Positions 1 through 6,149 of a stretch of 6,149 nt of DNA are shown here, piece after piece; positions within the stretch are counted from its first letter, which is position 1; each line of letters opens with the position of its first letter. A program made the translations under genes and the position numbers. Source of the stretch: Acidimicrobiia bacterium (GTDB lineage Bacteria; Actinomycetota; Acidimicrobiia; Acidimicrobiales; Acidimicrobilacustridaceae); assembly GCA_016462055.1 (NCBI GenBank), contig JAEMTX010000068.1, positions 3,586 through 9,734 on the forward strand, written 5' to 3'. The notes under the pieces were generated by a model. It saw only the letters and a program-made list of their open reading frames with translations, made no database searches and had not been told where the DNA came from.

Positions 1-1
1 C

Positions 2-172
2 TGGTGTGTGACCGCGCGCAATTGGGCTATCGCTTTCAACGATGGCTGCGCCGCTCCGGTCGTACTGGCATCGACAAACGAAAAAACTCTCGAGGTCATT
101 CCGCTCGATTGGTTGCAACAACTCGCGATCGACGTCCCGCCTGATCTCAGCAGCCTCGTCGACCCTGACTGA
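2..172 (+). CDS. C-terminal fragment of an unrecognised protein
   Basis: Reading frame 2 is open from the left edge to the TGA at 170-172, giving 56 residues with no start in the window, so this is the 3' end of a gene that begins outside. The fragment starts WCVTARNWAIAFNDG, continues with a hydrophobic stretch (APVVLAS), and ends in an acidic tail (DLSSLVDPD). The composition is balanced and lacks the Arg/Ser/Cys excess seen in the overlapping frame 3, which argues that this frame is the coding one. It ends 20 nt before the convergent ABM-domain gene, and no hairpin-plus-T terminator is visible between them. I do not recognise the family and assign no function. Confidence 0.6.
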   Translation, partial: WCVTARNWAIAFNDGCAAPVVLASTNEKTLEVIPLDWLQQLAIDVPPDLSSLVDPD

Positions 173-192
173 CCAAGCCAGAGATCTACGGG

Positions 193-489
193 TTAGCCAA
201 GTTCCTGATGGACTGAACCCATGACTGCTCCGCCATCGGCCATGAACGGTCCGATCTTCGGGTACAAAGCGGCAAGAGATTCACTGCCCATGTGGGAATC
301 CATCGCTGCTTGATCGGCGTACTGCTCGATCATGTAGATCGTGTCGGGGTCATCACCCGAGACAAGGGTGTAGACCTCGGTTCCTGCTTCAGCATTTGCG
401 ACAGCAAACATGTCGGCGAACTGAGCAAGCAGTTCATCACGTTGGCCAGGGTTGGCCTTCATCGTTGCGATCATTACGCGCTTTGCCAT
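193..489 (-). CDS. Antibiotic biosynthesis monooxygenase (ABM) domain protein, putative quinol monooxygenase type
   Basis: This 98-aa protein has the form of a single-domain ABM/YgiN-like protein: a small dimeric alpha+beta (ferredoxin-like) fold that in characterised members oxidises quinols or polyketide aromatics without a cofactor. The visible pattern is an N-terminal beta strand (KRVMIATMKANPGQ), a helix with DELLAQFADMF, then EAGTEVYTLVSGDDPDTIYMIEQYADQAAMDSHM, which is the usual strand-strand-helix order with the typical E(P/A)GT, DDPD and YADQAA signatures. The length is normal for the family. The start is supported by a G-rich Shine-Dalgarno (AAGGGGG, minus strand of 494-500) 4 nt before ATG. 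It lies directly downstream of the MFS exporter on the same strand, so co-transcription is likely. The true substrate cannot be read from the sequence; a stress or quinone-related role is inference. Confidence 0.85.
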   Translation of the reverse strand: MAKRVMIATMKANPGQRDELLAQFADMFAVANAEAGTEVYTLVSGDDPDTIYMIEQYADQAAMDSHMGSESLAALYPKIGPFMADGGAVMGSVHQELG

Positions 490-2128
490 GATTCCCCCTT
501 GAGTTTCGGTGGCCGAACGTTACCCCCGACGCGGCGTGCTGGGAATCAGAGAATGCCGTCATCAATCGAAACCGCTTCGACCTCAGCATCACGAGTTTCT
601 CATCGTCATCGGGGGTTCCAGGGGTAGAAGGGAGGAACTTCGCAGTCAGGAGAGCTGCTCCGATGAGAATCACTGCACAGGTCCAAACTCCGACCCTCAT
701 GCCCGAGACATACGCCTGCTTTGCATTATCAAGCAGCAATGCCGCTTGATCAGACGGCAAGGTCTCTGCGACTTGGATGGCCTTGCCGATGGAGTTCTGC
801 GCAGCGTCGGCGGCATCGGCTGGGAGCCCTGAAAGATCTGAAAGCGACGCGTGATAGCGCCATGCGAACAAACTTCCGATCACTGCGACGCCGAGTGCGC
901 CACCGATTTGGCGCGTTGTGTCGTTGACTGCAGAACCAACGCCAGCTCGATCACGCGGCAACGCCCCCATAATCGATTCCGTTGCAGGTGTTGCAGCAAG
1001 TGCCAGACCCGCTCCAAAGATGGCTCGGACGACTATCCCGCCGATGTCGGAGGAAATAATCGACTCAATTCCGTAACACACCATCACTCCAGCACATACG
1101 ACGAGCCCAACAATGACCACCCTTGTTGTTCCCCAACGTGCAACCAGTTTGTGACTTTGCGGGCTCATCACCATCAGTCCAACCGCAACCGGCGCGGTCA
1201 TCACTCCCGCCTTAAGCGGCGAATACCCGAGAATGAACTGGAAGTACTGCACGATGAGAAACGTGGAGCCAAACATCACAAAGTAATTAATCGTGATGGT
1301 CATACTGGCAGCACTAAATCGCGAATTTCGGAAGAAATTCAGGTCAAGCATCGGATGATCGCTACGCATTTCCCACCATGTGAAGAGCGCAAGAAACACG
1401 ATCCCCGAACCCACGGCGAAGAGAACTTCCGGACTCGACCATCCCTTTTCGGGGATTTCGATGATGCCGTAGAGCAATCCGACCAGCGCAACGATGGAGA
1501 GAATCGCCCCCATCGGGTCTAAACGATGTCCCACCTCAGCACTCTTCGACGGCGGAATAAGGAACCAACCCATCACAACAGCAACGATGCAGATCGGTAC
1601 ATTGATAAGGAAGATTGATCCCCACCAGAAGTGATCAAGCAAAAAACCACCGAACAACGGACCGGCGGCGACACCAATTCCTGCGACTGCGGCCCAGATG
1701 CCGATCGCTTTTGATCGTTCTTTGCCTTCGAAGGTGTTACTGAGAATCGCCAACGTGGCCGGGAGTATTAATGCTCCCCCGATACCCATAAGGCCGCGAC
1801 AAATGATGAGCGAATCCGCACTGTCAGCTTGGCTAGCGACTGCAGAAAAACCACCAAAAACCACGAGGCCAATCATCATCGTGTGGTGACGACCCCATTT
1901 GTCTCCGATCGCACCCATTGTGAGTAGCAAACACGCAAAAACGATCGTGTAGGAATCAATGAGCCATTGCAACTGAGCCTGCGACGCTCCGACACCTCGG
2001 ACAATCGAGGGAAGGCCAACGTTCATGATCGTGTTATCGATCGAGGTGATCGTTACAGCAATACATATAGCAATGAGGGTGAACCAACGCCGTTGGTGAA
2101 TTCGCTCAGGTGTCCAACGACTCGGCAT
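437..2128 (-). CDS. DHA2-family MFS drug/proton antiporter (EmrB/QacA-like), probable C-terminal frameshift
   Basis: An inner-membrane, proton-driven 14-helix exporter of the DHA2 group of the major facilitator superfamily, expected to extrude hydrophobic or cationic compounds. Signatures: the TM1 motif around D31 (SIDNTIMNVGLP); motif A in the TM2-3 loop at about residues 72-82 (GAIGDKWGRHH, D76 and R80); motif C in TM5 at about 150-161 (GIGVAAGPLFGG), followed by SIFLINVP at 171-178. Hydrophobic segments continue to about residue 500. The start at 2128 has a normal cytosolic basic N-terminus (RIHQRRW) but only a weak ribosome site. Oddity: after PGTPDDDEK511 the frame becomes basic (MLRSKRFR) and runs 53 nt into the ABM gene. 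The -1 frame from there reads TRDAEVEAVSIDDGIL and stops at 548-546, giving about 527 aa. One missing A in the AAA run (596-598) would explain this. The family call is firm; the substrate is unknown. Confidence 0.93.
   Translation of the reverse strand: MPSRWTPERIHQRRWFTLIAICIAVTITSIDNTIMNVGLPSIVRGVGASQAQLQWLIDSYTIVFACLLLTMGAIGDKWGRHHTMMIGLVVFGGFSAVASQADSADSLIICRGLMGIGGALILPATLAILSNTFEGKERSKAIGIWAAVAGIGVAAGPLFGGFLLDHFWWGSIFLINVPICIVAVVMGWFLIPPSKSAEVGHRLDPMGAILSIVALVGLLYGIIEIPEKGWSSPEVLFAVGSGIVFLALFTWWEMRSDHPMLDLNFFRNSRFSAASMTITINYFVMFGSTFLIVQYFQFILGYSPLKAGVMTAPVAVGLMVMSPQSHKLVARWGTTRVVIVGLVVCAGVMVCYGIESIISSDIGGIVVRAIFGAGLALAATPATESIMGALPRDRAGVGSAVNDTTRQIGGALGVAVIGSLFAWRYHASLSDLSGLPADAADAAQNSIGKAIQVAETLPSDQAALLLDNAKQAYVSGMRVGVWTCAVILIGAALLTAKFLPSTPGTPDDDEKLVMLRSKRFRLMTAFSDSQHAASGVTFGHRNSRGNHGKARNDRNDEGQPWPT
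494..500 (-). promoter_or_regulatory. Ribosome binding site of the ABM-domain gene
   Basis: On the minus strand this reads AAGGGGG, a strong anti-16S match, 4 nt before the ATG at 489-487. It supports independent initiation of the ABM gene, although the upstream MFS frame as sequenced reads through this site. Confidence 0.6.
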
Positions 2129-2280
2129 TTGTTTCGCGGTCCGTTTCCTACGTTTGGTGTTGCACCATCAGAGCGTGTGTGCGTGCCTAAATAGTTAGCG
2201 CCGAGCTCCATAACCAATGCGGTTTCGAAACTCTTGCACCACGACTACGCACCCCAGAAGACGGTAGCCTTGGAACCACT
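2129..2280. promoter_or_regulatory. Divergent intergenic region between exporter and lipoprotein hydrolase
   Basis: These 152 bases separate two divergently read genes and must hold both start signals. For the exporter, the minus strand offers TTGGTT (plus 2212-2217), an 18-nt spacer, then TATTTA (plus 2188-2193), giving a leader of roughly 55 nt. For the hydrolase, the plus strand offers TTTCGA (2223-2228), a 17-nt spacer, then TACGCA (2246-2251), close to the start. Both are weak matches to a sigma-70-like consensus. No convincing operator palindrome was seen and no regulator gene is adjacent. Confidence 0.3.
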
Positions 2281-3942
2281 GTGACCATGACGCCTTCTTT
2301 TGCGACGCCTTTTCGCACCGCCGCCGTGACTCCTCGTCACCACCACCCTTTCGCAATCGTTGCCGCTGGCCTCACCCTCTTGTTGGCCCTGGCCCTGAGT
2401 GGCTGTTCGGTTCTTAATGCTTCTGTCCCACGCCCGTTGTCGATGTTCCCAGCGCCCAACGGCGTCCCAGTCGCTGAGCAGACGAACGTGAGCCCCTACC
2501 CCCTCATGCAGCGTCTCGGGAAATGGAACGGGACCACGTTTACACCCGTTACTCCTGAATCAATTGCGGCTGGAAACGTTGTCGTGATGACACACGGGTG
2601 GGCCGCTGGCTTACTGAGCACCTACGAAGCAGCACAAGCGACCTCAACTGACCTCGTAACGATGTGGAATCCCGCAATGGCCGATCCGAAAACCGGCCAA
2701 CCATCCATCACGTTGTTCGCGAATCTTGCGGCATCGCTGCAAGCCGCTGATTCTTCTTCCACCATTCTCATGTACAGCTGGGTCGACCAAAGCTCTACGG
2801 ACACGAGCGCTCTTGCCGCCTACGCCCCCGAACGCGCCACCGAAATTAATGGTCACCGATTGGCGACTGCTCTCGACCAGTCGCTCGCTTCAAGTTTCTT
2901 AGGTAACGGCGGTGCAGTTCATCTCATCGGTCATAGCTTCGGCGCCAACGTTGCGACGACAGCTGCGCTCGCGCTCGCTTCGCCACCCCGACAACTCACC
3001 CTCTTTGACTCTCCCGAGGTCGAACTCGCTCGGATTGGTGGCGCGAAGAATGATCTTCGCTACAAACTCACTCGCCTCGATATCGGACGCGGCACGAAAC
3101 AAACCTTTGTCGATAACTACATCTCGCTTGTTGGCGAGGCATATGCCGGGTTCCCCGGACTCGGCCAAGTCGTCGACGTTCATTTACTGCCACCATCATC
3201 TGATGCCGGCGTCGACAAACATCAATACCCAATTGGCTGGTATGCCGATTCCGCGGCGAATAAATCCTCGGGCGTTGGATTGTGGTGGTCGCCTCTCGTC
3301 GGCGGCAACGTCACAACGCTGGCCACAACATGGAATCAGACATCATCGCTTGATACACAAGAACTCGTGCTCGTCGCACAGGGCTCTGCACCGCCTCCGG
3401 ACAGCAATTCAACGGTGAGTTTTCTCTCGACAGCAATCGCCGAGCCCACTTCCGGCCTGCAGGTGGAGACAGTTCCGAATGCCGTTTCGAATTTCACCGT
3501 TACAACCGGCAAAGACTCGTTGTGGCTCACGTTTGACCAGGTCATTTCAGGCGCACCCACCGATACGTTCCACCTCTTTATCGACGGCCGTGAACGGTCA
3601 GTTTTTTCACCTCCCGCAGCGGGAACCGGCAACGATGGAAGTTTTCTCATTCTCTACGACATCAATTCTGGCGAGCACACGCTTTCCCTTGTGGCCGAGG
3701 GAACAACCGATGGAACACCTGCATCGGCGTCTGCGAAGGGGCAAATCACCAATCTCCGCATTTCCTCAGCAACCGATATCCAGCGGAATCTTGAACCGAC
3801 ACAAACAAAACGCTTGATCATTTGGGGAATAGCACTCGTTAACGTGCTTCTCCTTACCGTTATCGCCCTGCTCGTTGTCTTCGCATGGTGGATCATTCGA
3901 AGAGTGCGCCGGGCCCGAAACAAAACTCGCATCGACGATTGA
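2281..3942 (+). CDS. Lipoprotein alpha/beta hydrolase (lipase/esterase-like) with C-terminal membrane anchor
   Basis: A 553-aa secreted hydrolase predicted to act at the outer face of the membrane. The N-terminus is a lipoprotein signal: a basic/His n-region (PRHHH), a hydrophobic core, and lipobox LSGC with C42 as the predicted lipidated residue. The alpha/beta-hydrolase domain spans about 85-330: oxyanion-type MTHGW (H105-G106-W107), nucleophile elbow GHSFG (S219), a likely acid in LFDSPE (D243), and a candidate catalytic His in DKHQYPIGWY (H314; H301 is an alternative). Residues of about 375-500 are beta-rich and Ig/Fn3-like in texture. Residues of about 512-539 form a strong transmembrane helix followed by a cytosolic basic tail (RRVRRARNK). 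The start is GTG at 2281, with GGA 6 nt upstream; ATG at 2287 is an alternative. The next gene starts 16 nt after the stop. The hydrolase fold is well supported; the substrate (lipid, ester or other) is not determined. Confidence 0.82.
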   Translation: MTMTPSFATPFRTAAVTPRHHHPFAIVAAGLTLLLALALSGCSVLNASVPRPLSMFPAPNGVPVAEQTNVSPYPLMQRLGKWNGTTFTPVTPESIAAGNVVVMTHGWAAGLLSTYEAAQATSTDLVTMWNPAMADPKTGQPSITLFANLAASLQAADSSSTILMYSWVDQSSTDTSALAAYAPERATEINGHRLATALDQSLASSFLGNGGAVHLIGHSFGANVATTAALALASPPRQLTLFDSPEVELARIGGAKNDLRYKLTRLDIGRGTKQTFVDNYISLVGEAYAGFPGLGQVVDVHLLPPSSDAGVDKHQYPIGWYADSAANKSSGVGLWWSPLVGGNVTTLATTWNQTSSLDTQELVLVAQGSAPPPDSNSTVSFLSTAIAEPTSGLQVETVPNAVSNFTVTTGKDSLWLTFDQVISGAPTDTFHLFIDGRERSVFSPPAAGTGNDGSFLILYDINSGEHTLSLVAEGTTDGTPASASAKGQITNLRISSATDIQRNLEPTQTKRLIIWGIALVNVLLLTVIALLVVFAWWIIRRVRRARNKTRIDD

Positions 3943-3946
3943 AACC

Positions 3947-3952
3947 GAGGAG
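3947..3952 (+). promoter_or_regulatory. Ribosome binding site that fixes the start of the NifU-like gene
   Basis: GAGGAG lies 6 nt before the ATG at 3959 and just after the hydrolase stop at 3942. It selects this ATG over the longer in-frame start at 3875, which would lie inside the hydrolase C-terminal helix. Confidence 0.8.
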
Positions 3953-3958
3953 TGTTCC

Positions 3959-4231
3959 ATGTCCACTGAATCAATGACCGACGCAGTCTTCGAAGCCGGA
4001 GTACTTCTTCGAGCCGACGGTGCCGATCTTCACTTGGTTGAGTTTGATGAAACAAATGCCCGAGTGCGGGTCGCCGTCGACATCTCGGGTTCGAACTGCC
4101 CCGAATGCATCATTCCGCCCGATCTACTGGCCGACATGCTCGCCGATGCCATCAACCGCAGTTACTCGTCACGGGTTGAAGTTGAAGTCGACGATCCTCG
4201 ACGAGATGATCCTTCGCTTAGCGAACACTGA
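3959..4231 (+). CDS. Small NifU C-terminal-domain-like protein with a single CPEC motif
   Basis: A 90-aa soluble protein. Residues 12-40 (EAGVLLRADGADLHLVEFD, then an alternating valine strand) resemble the start of the NifU/Nfu C-terminal domain, which usually begins with an LR-x-DGGD-type segment. The strand ends at SGSNCPEC, with C47 and C50 in a CxxC, followed by PPDLLADMLADAINR, matching the helix that follows the Fe-S-binding cysteines in Nfu proteins. In the family, two monomers share a [4Fe-4S] cluster through these cysteines and pass it to target enzymes. Here the spacing before the first Cys differs by one residue from the usual GxCxxC, and the residues after it (IIPPD) replace the usual PSS. 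A cluster scaffold role is therefore inference, and metal binding or another redox role is possible. It sits 16 nt after the hydrolase gene, so is probably co-transcribed, and ends 15 nt from the convergent 328-aa gene. Confidence 0.7.
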   Translation: MSTESMTDAVFEAGVLLRADGADLHLVEFDETNARVRVAVDISGSNCPECIIPPDLLADMLADAINRSYSSRVEVEVDDPRRDDPSLSEH

Positions 4232-4246
4232 TTCGCACCGAGGCAA

Positions 4247-5233
4247 CTAACGAAGAATGAGTTCGTGGGTTGGTGTCGCAAGATGCGGAATGAACCACCA
4301 CGATTGTGCGATTCCTGGTCCACCAGCAGTCACGATCCAAATGTTGTCGGGGCTCGCGAGTGTGACCTTCTGATCAAACTTGCCCGCTGTCTCGGCAACA
4401 AGACGCGGATACAACCAGTCAGCAATTGATTCTTTCGTCCACCCATCGGCGACAAGGCGGCGATAGTGCTCCGGACCGATAACAAGGACGACGCTTCGCC
4501 CATCGCCCGCCCATTCGTCGCGCTGCAGGCCCATGTGGCGGGCGATCTCAAACGCGGTCGTGAGAATTTCTTCAGACTCGGGGGCGAACTCGGTGACTTG
4601 GAACAAGCGCATGATCGACTGAATCGTCACAACGCTTTGTTCACGTTCGTAACCAAGTTTGACGTGAAGCGGCGTCCATGCAGTTGCTTCTTCATCCTCT
4701 GCAAAGCAGAACGAATAGCGAAGAGGCCAACTAAAACTGGCACGGTCAAGGACTCCGGGAACCGTTCGACAGACGTTACGGATCACGAGTCGAAGCGCCC
4801 GACCGATCGTTGCATTCGGACGAAAACCCGGGCCGAAACATGCTTGACCACCGTGCACGCCAATGTCGTGACGAATCGGACCATTCACGATGACAGCGTG
4901 TGCCGCTCCCGCCAGTGTCGCTGTCGTTGAGTGGGCATTCGCTTTGGGCTGGAGGAAAGCACGCACTGCCGCCAAGACCACGGGGAAATACTCAGGAAGG
5001 CAACCGGCCATCACGGCATTAATCGCAACCTTCTCGGCGGTCACGAAGACATCTCGTGTCGGCACTTCACCAAGAATCGTTTCGCCAGAAACTCCACCGG
5101 CGGCAAGCATCGCCGCAACGCGTTCTGGCGTGGGTGGAACAACGGGAAGCCCGTCGGTCACTCCCAACTCGAACTGACCCTCGAGAGCGTCTTCGAAGGA
5201 ATCGAAAGAATGCGTGTCAGAGACGAAACTCAT
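4247..5233 (-). CDS. Conserved protein of unknown function, partner of the UGSC-family protein
   Basis: A 328-aa, probably soluble protein with no signal peptide and no clear membrane helix. I recognise the pattern as that of a conserved family encoded beside UGSC-type proteins, but not a defined biochemical activity. Likely conserved points are DGLPVVPPTPERV (27-39), EKVAINAVMAGCLPEYFPVVLAA (67-89, with C78), NGPIRHDIGVHGGQACFGPG (117-136, with H122, H127 and C132), RNVCRTVPG (C155) and FCFAEDEEATAW (C176, acidic cluster 179-182). The spread of Cys, His and acidic residues could build a metal or substrate site; that is inference. The C-terminal part (about 215-328) looks like a mixed alpha/beta region with VVLVIGPEHYRRL and IWIVTAGGPG. 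The start ATG overlaps the upstream stop as ATGA and has no Shine-Dalgarno, so translation is probably coupled to the UGSC gene and the two products are likely made together. Confidence 0.8.
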   Translation of the reverse strand: MSFVSDTHSFDSFEDALEGQFELGVTDGLPVVPPTPERVAAMLAAGGVSGETILGEVPTRDVFVTAEKVAINAVMAGCLPEYFPVVLAAVRAFLQPKANAHSTTATLAGAAHAVIVNGPIRHDIGVHGGQACFGPGFRPNATIGRALRLVIRNVCRTVPGVLDRASFSWPLRYSFCFAEDEEATAWTPLHVKLGYEREQSVVTIQSIMRLFQVTEFAPESEEILTTAFEIARHMGLQRDEWAGDGRSVVLVIGPEHYRRLVADGWTKESIADWLYPRLVAETAGKFDQKVTLASPDNIWIVTAGGPGIAQSWWFIPHLATPTHELILR

Positions 5234-5766
5234 CGAGTGAGGCGCAGACGCACTGCATCAAGGACCTGCGCCGCCAGCATCGCTGACTCTTCTTTCGTCC
5301 ACACCGCTGTCGGATTGTGTGGGTAGTCGATAACGATGACGGGATAATCGTCGGCACCAACCAGACGTGCCATCGCGCGCACGGCGGGTTCAAGCGCCGA
5401 ATGCACGACACAAACTGCAGGTATTCCTGCAGCCTCAAGGTCGAGCGCATCACGCATGCTCCGCGTACTGCAGCTTCCGCAACCGCCAAACCCTGTTACC
5501 GCGACGGTGGCATTGGCAAGAAGTTCCGCCCACTGTTCGGGCTGCGGAGGAACAGCAACCGAATGCTTCACAACTTTGCAAACTCCAGCGAGACCGTCCG
5601 AGTCTGTTAACGCAGAAGCGATCGCATCGAACATCGCTTCGGAATCGCCCAGGCCATTCGCGACCACACCGAGGACTTGCCCCTTCAGTGTTTCTGGACG
5701 CAAAGCGAGAGGGAACTCCTCGCCGCTTCCAAAACCTGTCGTTGGATCGAGCGTCACGATGGTCAT
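5230..5766 (-). CDS. UGSC-family (seleno)protein, cysteine form (CGSC motif)
   Basis: A 178-aa cytosolic protein matching the UGSC family, named for a Sec-Gly-Ser-Cys motif. The order fits: an N-terminal ALRPETLKGQVLGVVANGLGDSE segment (21-43), then a strand and glycine loop (VAVTGFGGCGSC, C96 and C99), then a helix rich in RDALDLEAAGIPAVCVVHS, a helix with LEPAVRAMARLVG, and VIVIDYPHNP near the C-terminus. The Sec position is Cys here, encoded TGC, so no recoding is needed. The CxxC at a strand-helix turn suggests a thiol redox or nucleophilic role, which is inference. The start is the ATG at 5766, chosen because AGGGGGAGGT lies 6 nt upstream. A longer in-frame start at 5817 would place that ribosome site inside the gene. 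It is the first gene of a two-gene operon with the 328-aa protein (4-nt overlap). The family call is strong; the reaction is unknown. Confidence 0.85.
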   Translation of the reverse strand: MTIVTLDPTTGFGSGEEFPLALRPETLKGQVLGVVANGLGDSEAMFDAIASALTDSDGLAGVCKVVKHSVAVPPQPEQWAELLANATVAVTGFGGCGSCSTRSMRDALDLEAAGIPAVCVVHSALEPAVRAMARLVGADDYPVIVIDYPHNPTAVWTKEESAMLAAQVLDAVRLRLTR

Positions 5767-5772
5767 GGCACA

Positions 5773-5782
5773 ACCTCCCCCT
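5773..5782 (-). promoter_or_regulatory. Strong ribosome binding site that fixes the start of the UGSC gene
   Basis: The minus strand reads AGGGGGAGGT, ending 6 nt before the ATG at 5766-5764. This is the best Shine-Dalgarno in the window and decides the 178-aa start over the 195-aa alternative. Confidence 0.85.
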
Positions 5783-5851
5783 GGAGAAAGAAACCTTGTC
5801 CCAACGGTAGTTCTCACCCGCCCATCGGCGCTGAAAAATTCATAGCCGATC

Positions 5852-5879
5852 GCCAGTCAGAGACTCAGCGAGTACTGGC
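5852..5879. repeat. Inverted repeat downstream of the SCO6745-family gene
   Basis: GCCAGT (5852-5857) pairs with ACTGGC (5874-5879), with a smaller CTC/GAG pair inside. It lies 12 nt past the stop of the upstream gene and about 85 nt before the UGSC start. On the minus strand a TTTTT run follows only after a gap of roughly 15 nt. It could be a weak terminator, an operator or chance; the rest of the 124-nt gap holds no clear promoter. Confidence 0.3.
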
Positions 5880-5890
5880 TCGACCGATCA

Positions 5891-6148
5891 TCAACCTCGA
5901 AGACGAGACGCTGGTTGATAGTTGGGCCCTGCGGTTTCATCGACCCGACCCAAGAGCAATTCACACGGCGGTTCGAAGCGTTCCGCGAACTCAATCGACT
6001 GTTCCTCCCCAAGCAGCCGCCACGGAAGCGTCGTCTGGCGATCGGTCTCGTCTTCGATGTGCTGGCGAAGCGCTATTCCTTCAGAGGTGACGGTTCCGTT
6101 TTGGACGAGTCCACGATCAGCGAGGAGCTCCCACCCGACTCTGATCTC
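5891..6148 (-). CDS. C-terminal fragment of an SCO6745-family protein
   Basis: The minus-strand frame is open from the right edge to the TGA at 5893-5891, giving 85 residues with the start outside the window. It reads GWELLADRGLVQNGTVTSEG, then LRQHIEDETDR and LPWRLLGEEQ. This is the characteristic winged-helix-like C-terminal half of actinobacterial SCO6745-family proteins (W-x-LL-x-RG, TSEG, helix ending in a TDR triplet, then PW-x-LG). Members carry a helix-turn-helix-like fold, but their role is not established. The tail after EPPCELLLG (about 25 residues, ending SRLRG) looks unstructured. It is upstream of and on the same strand as the UGSC operon, 124 nt away, so readthrough is possible but a shared operon is uncertain. 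Confidence 0.75.
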   Translation of the reverse strand, partial: EIRVGWELLADRGLVQNGTVTSEGIALRQHIEDETDRQTTLPWRLLGEEQSIEFAERFEPPCELLLGRVDETAGPNYQPASRLRG

Positions 6149-6149
6149 G

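Noticed and set aside
851..1522. 223-codon open frame on the plus strand opposite the MFS gene
   Set aside because: Its composition is rich in His, Arg, Asp and Cys with no domain pattern. It is the antisense shadow of a clearly coding transporter.
3875..3958. Longer start for the NifU-like gene
   Set aside because: The extension lies inside the hydrolase C-terminal coding region and lacks a ribosome site, whereas ATG at 3959 has GAGGAG 6 nt upstream.
4213..4225. Hairpin TTCGC-TTA-GCGAA near the end of the NifU-like gene
   Set aside because: The stem is only 5 bp, lies within coding sequence and has no following T-run on either strand, so it is not supported as a terminator.
5400..5490. Possible selenocysteine recoding and a SECIS-like element at the UGSC motif
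   Set aside because: The first motif codon is TGC, not TGA, so no recoding is needed.
5767..5817. Longer 195-aa start for the UGSC gene
   Set aside because: The strong Shine-Dalgarno at 5773-5782 would be inside the gene, and the extra residues do not match the family's N-terminus.
5456..5845. Plus-strand open frames opposite the UGSC gene
   Set aside because: They are low-complexity shadow translations with no recognisable domain. The minus-strand frame carries clear family motifs.

Overview
This window looks like chromosomal sequence of a member of the Actinomycetota. It has mid-range GC (roughly 55% by eye), G-rich Shine-Dalgarno sites, a truncated SCO6745-family protein at the right edge and a DHA2-type drug exporter. 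The moderate GC would fit an aquatic Acidimicrobiia-like lineage, but that placement is inference. No phage, IS, CRISPR, rRNA or tRNA signal was seen.

Layout from left to right. (1) The C-terminal end of an unrecognised plus-strand gene (2-172) meets, tail to tail, a minus-strand pair. This pair is a 14-TM DHA2 MFS exporter (start 2128) followed by a small antibiotic-biosynthesis-monooxygenase (ABM) domain protein (489-193). The exporter frame as it stands runs 53 nt into the ABM gene. A second frame just past residue 511 ends in a plausible acidic tail with a stop 56 nt before the ABM start, so a one-base indel near 596-598 is likely. (2) A 152-nt divergent intergenic region (2129-2280) separates the exporter from a plus-strand pair. 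This pair is a 553-aa lipoprotein with an alpha/beta-hydrolase (lipase-like) domain, a beta-rich domain and a C-terminal membrane helix, followed after 16 nt by a 90-aa NifU-C-like protein with one CPEC motif. (3) Convergent to these is a minus-strand operon (5766-4247). It holds a Cys version of the UGSC (seleno)protein family (motif CGSC) and, by ATGA overlap, a 328-aa partner of unknown biochemical function. (4) Upstream of that operon, on the same strand, lies the C-terminal end of an SCO6745-family protein (6148-5891).

How the genes may work together. MFS plus ABM looks like an export/redox pair. The hydrolase and NifU-like protein share a transcript but have no obvious functional link. 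The UGSC/partner operon is the least understood and most interesting unit: a predicted redox-active CxxC protein translationally coupled to a large protein with several conserved-looking cysteines and histidines. No stretch longer than 300 bases lacks a gene.
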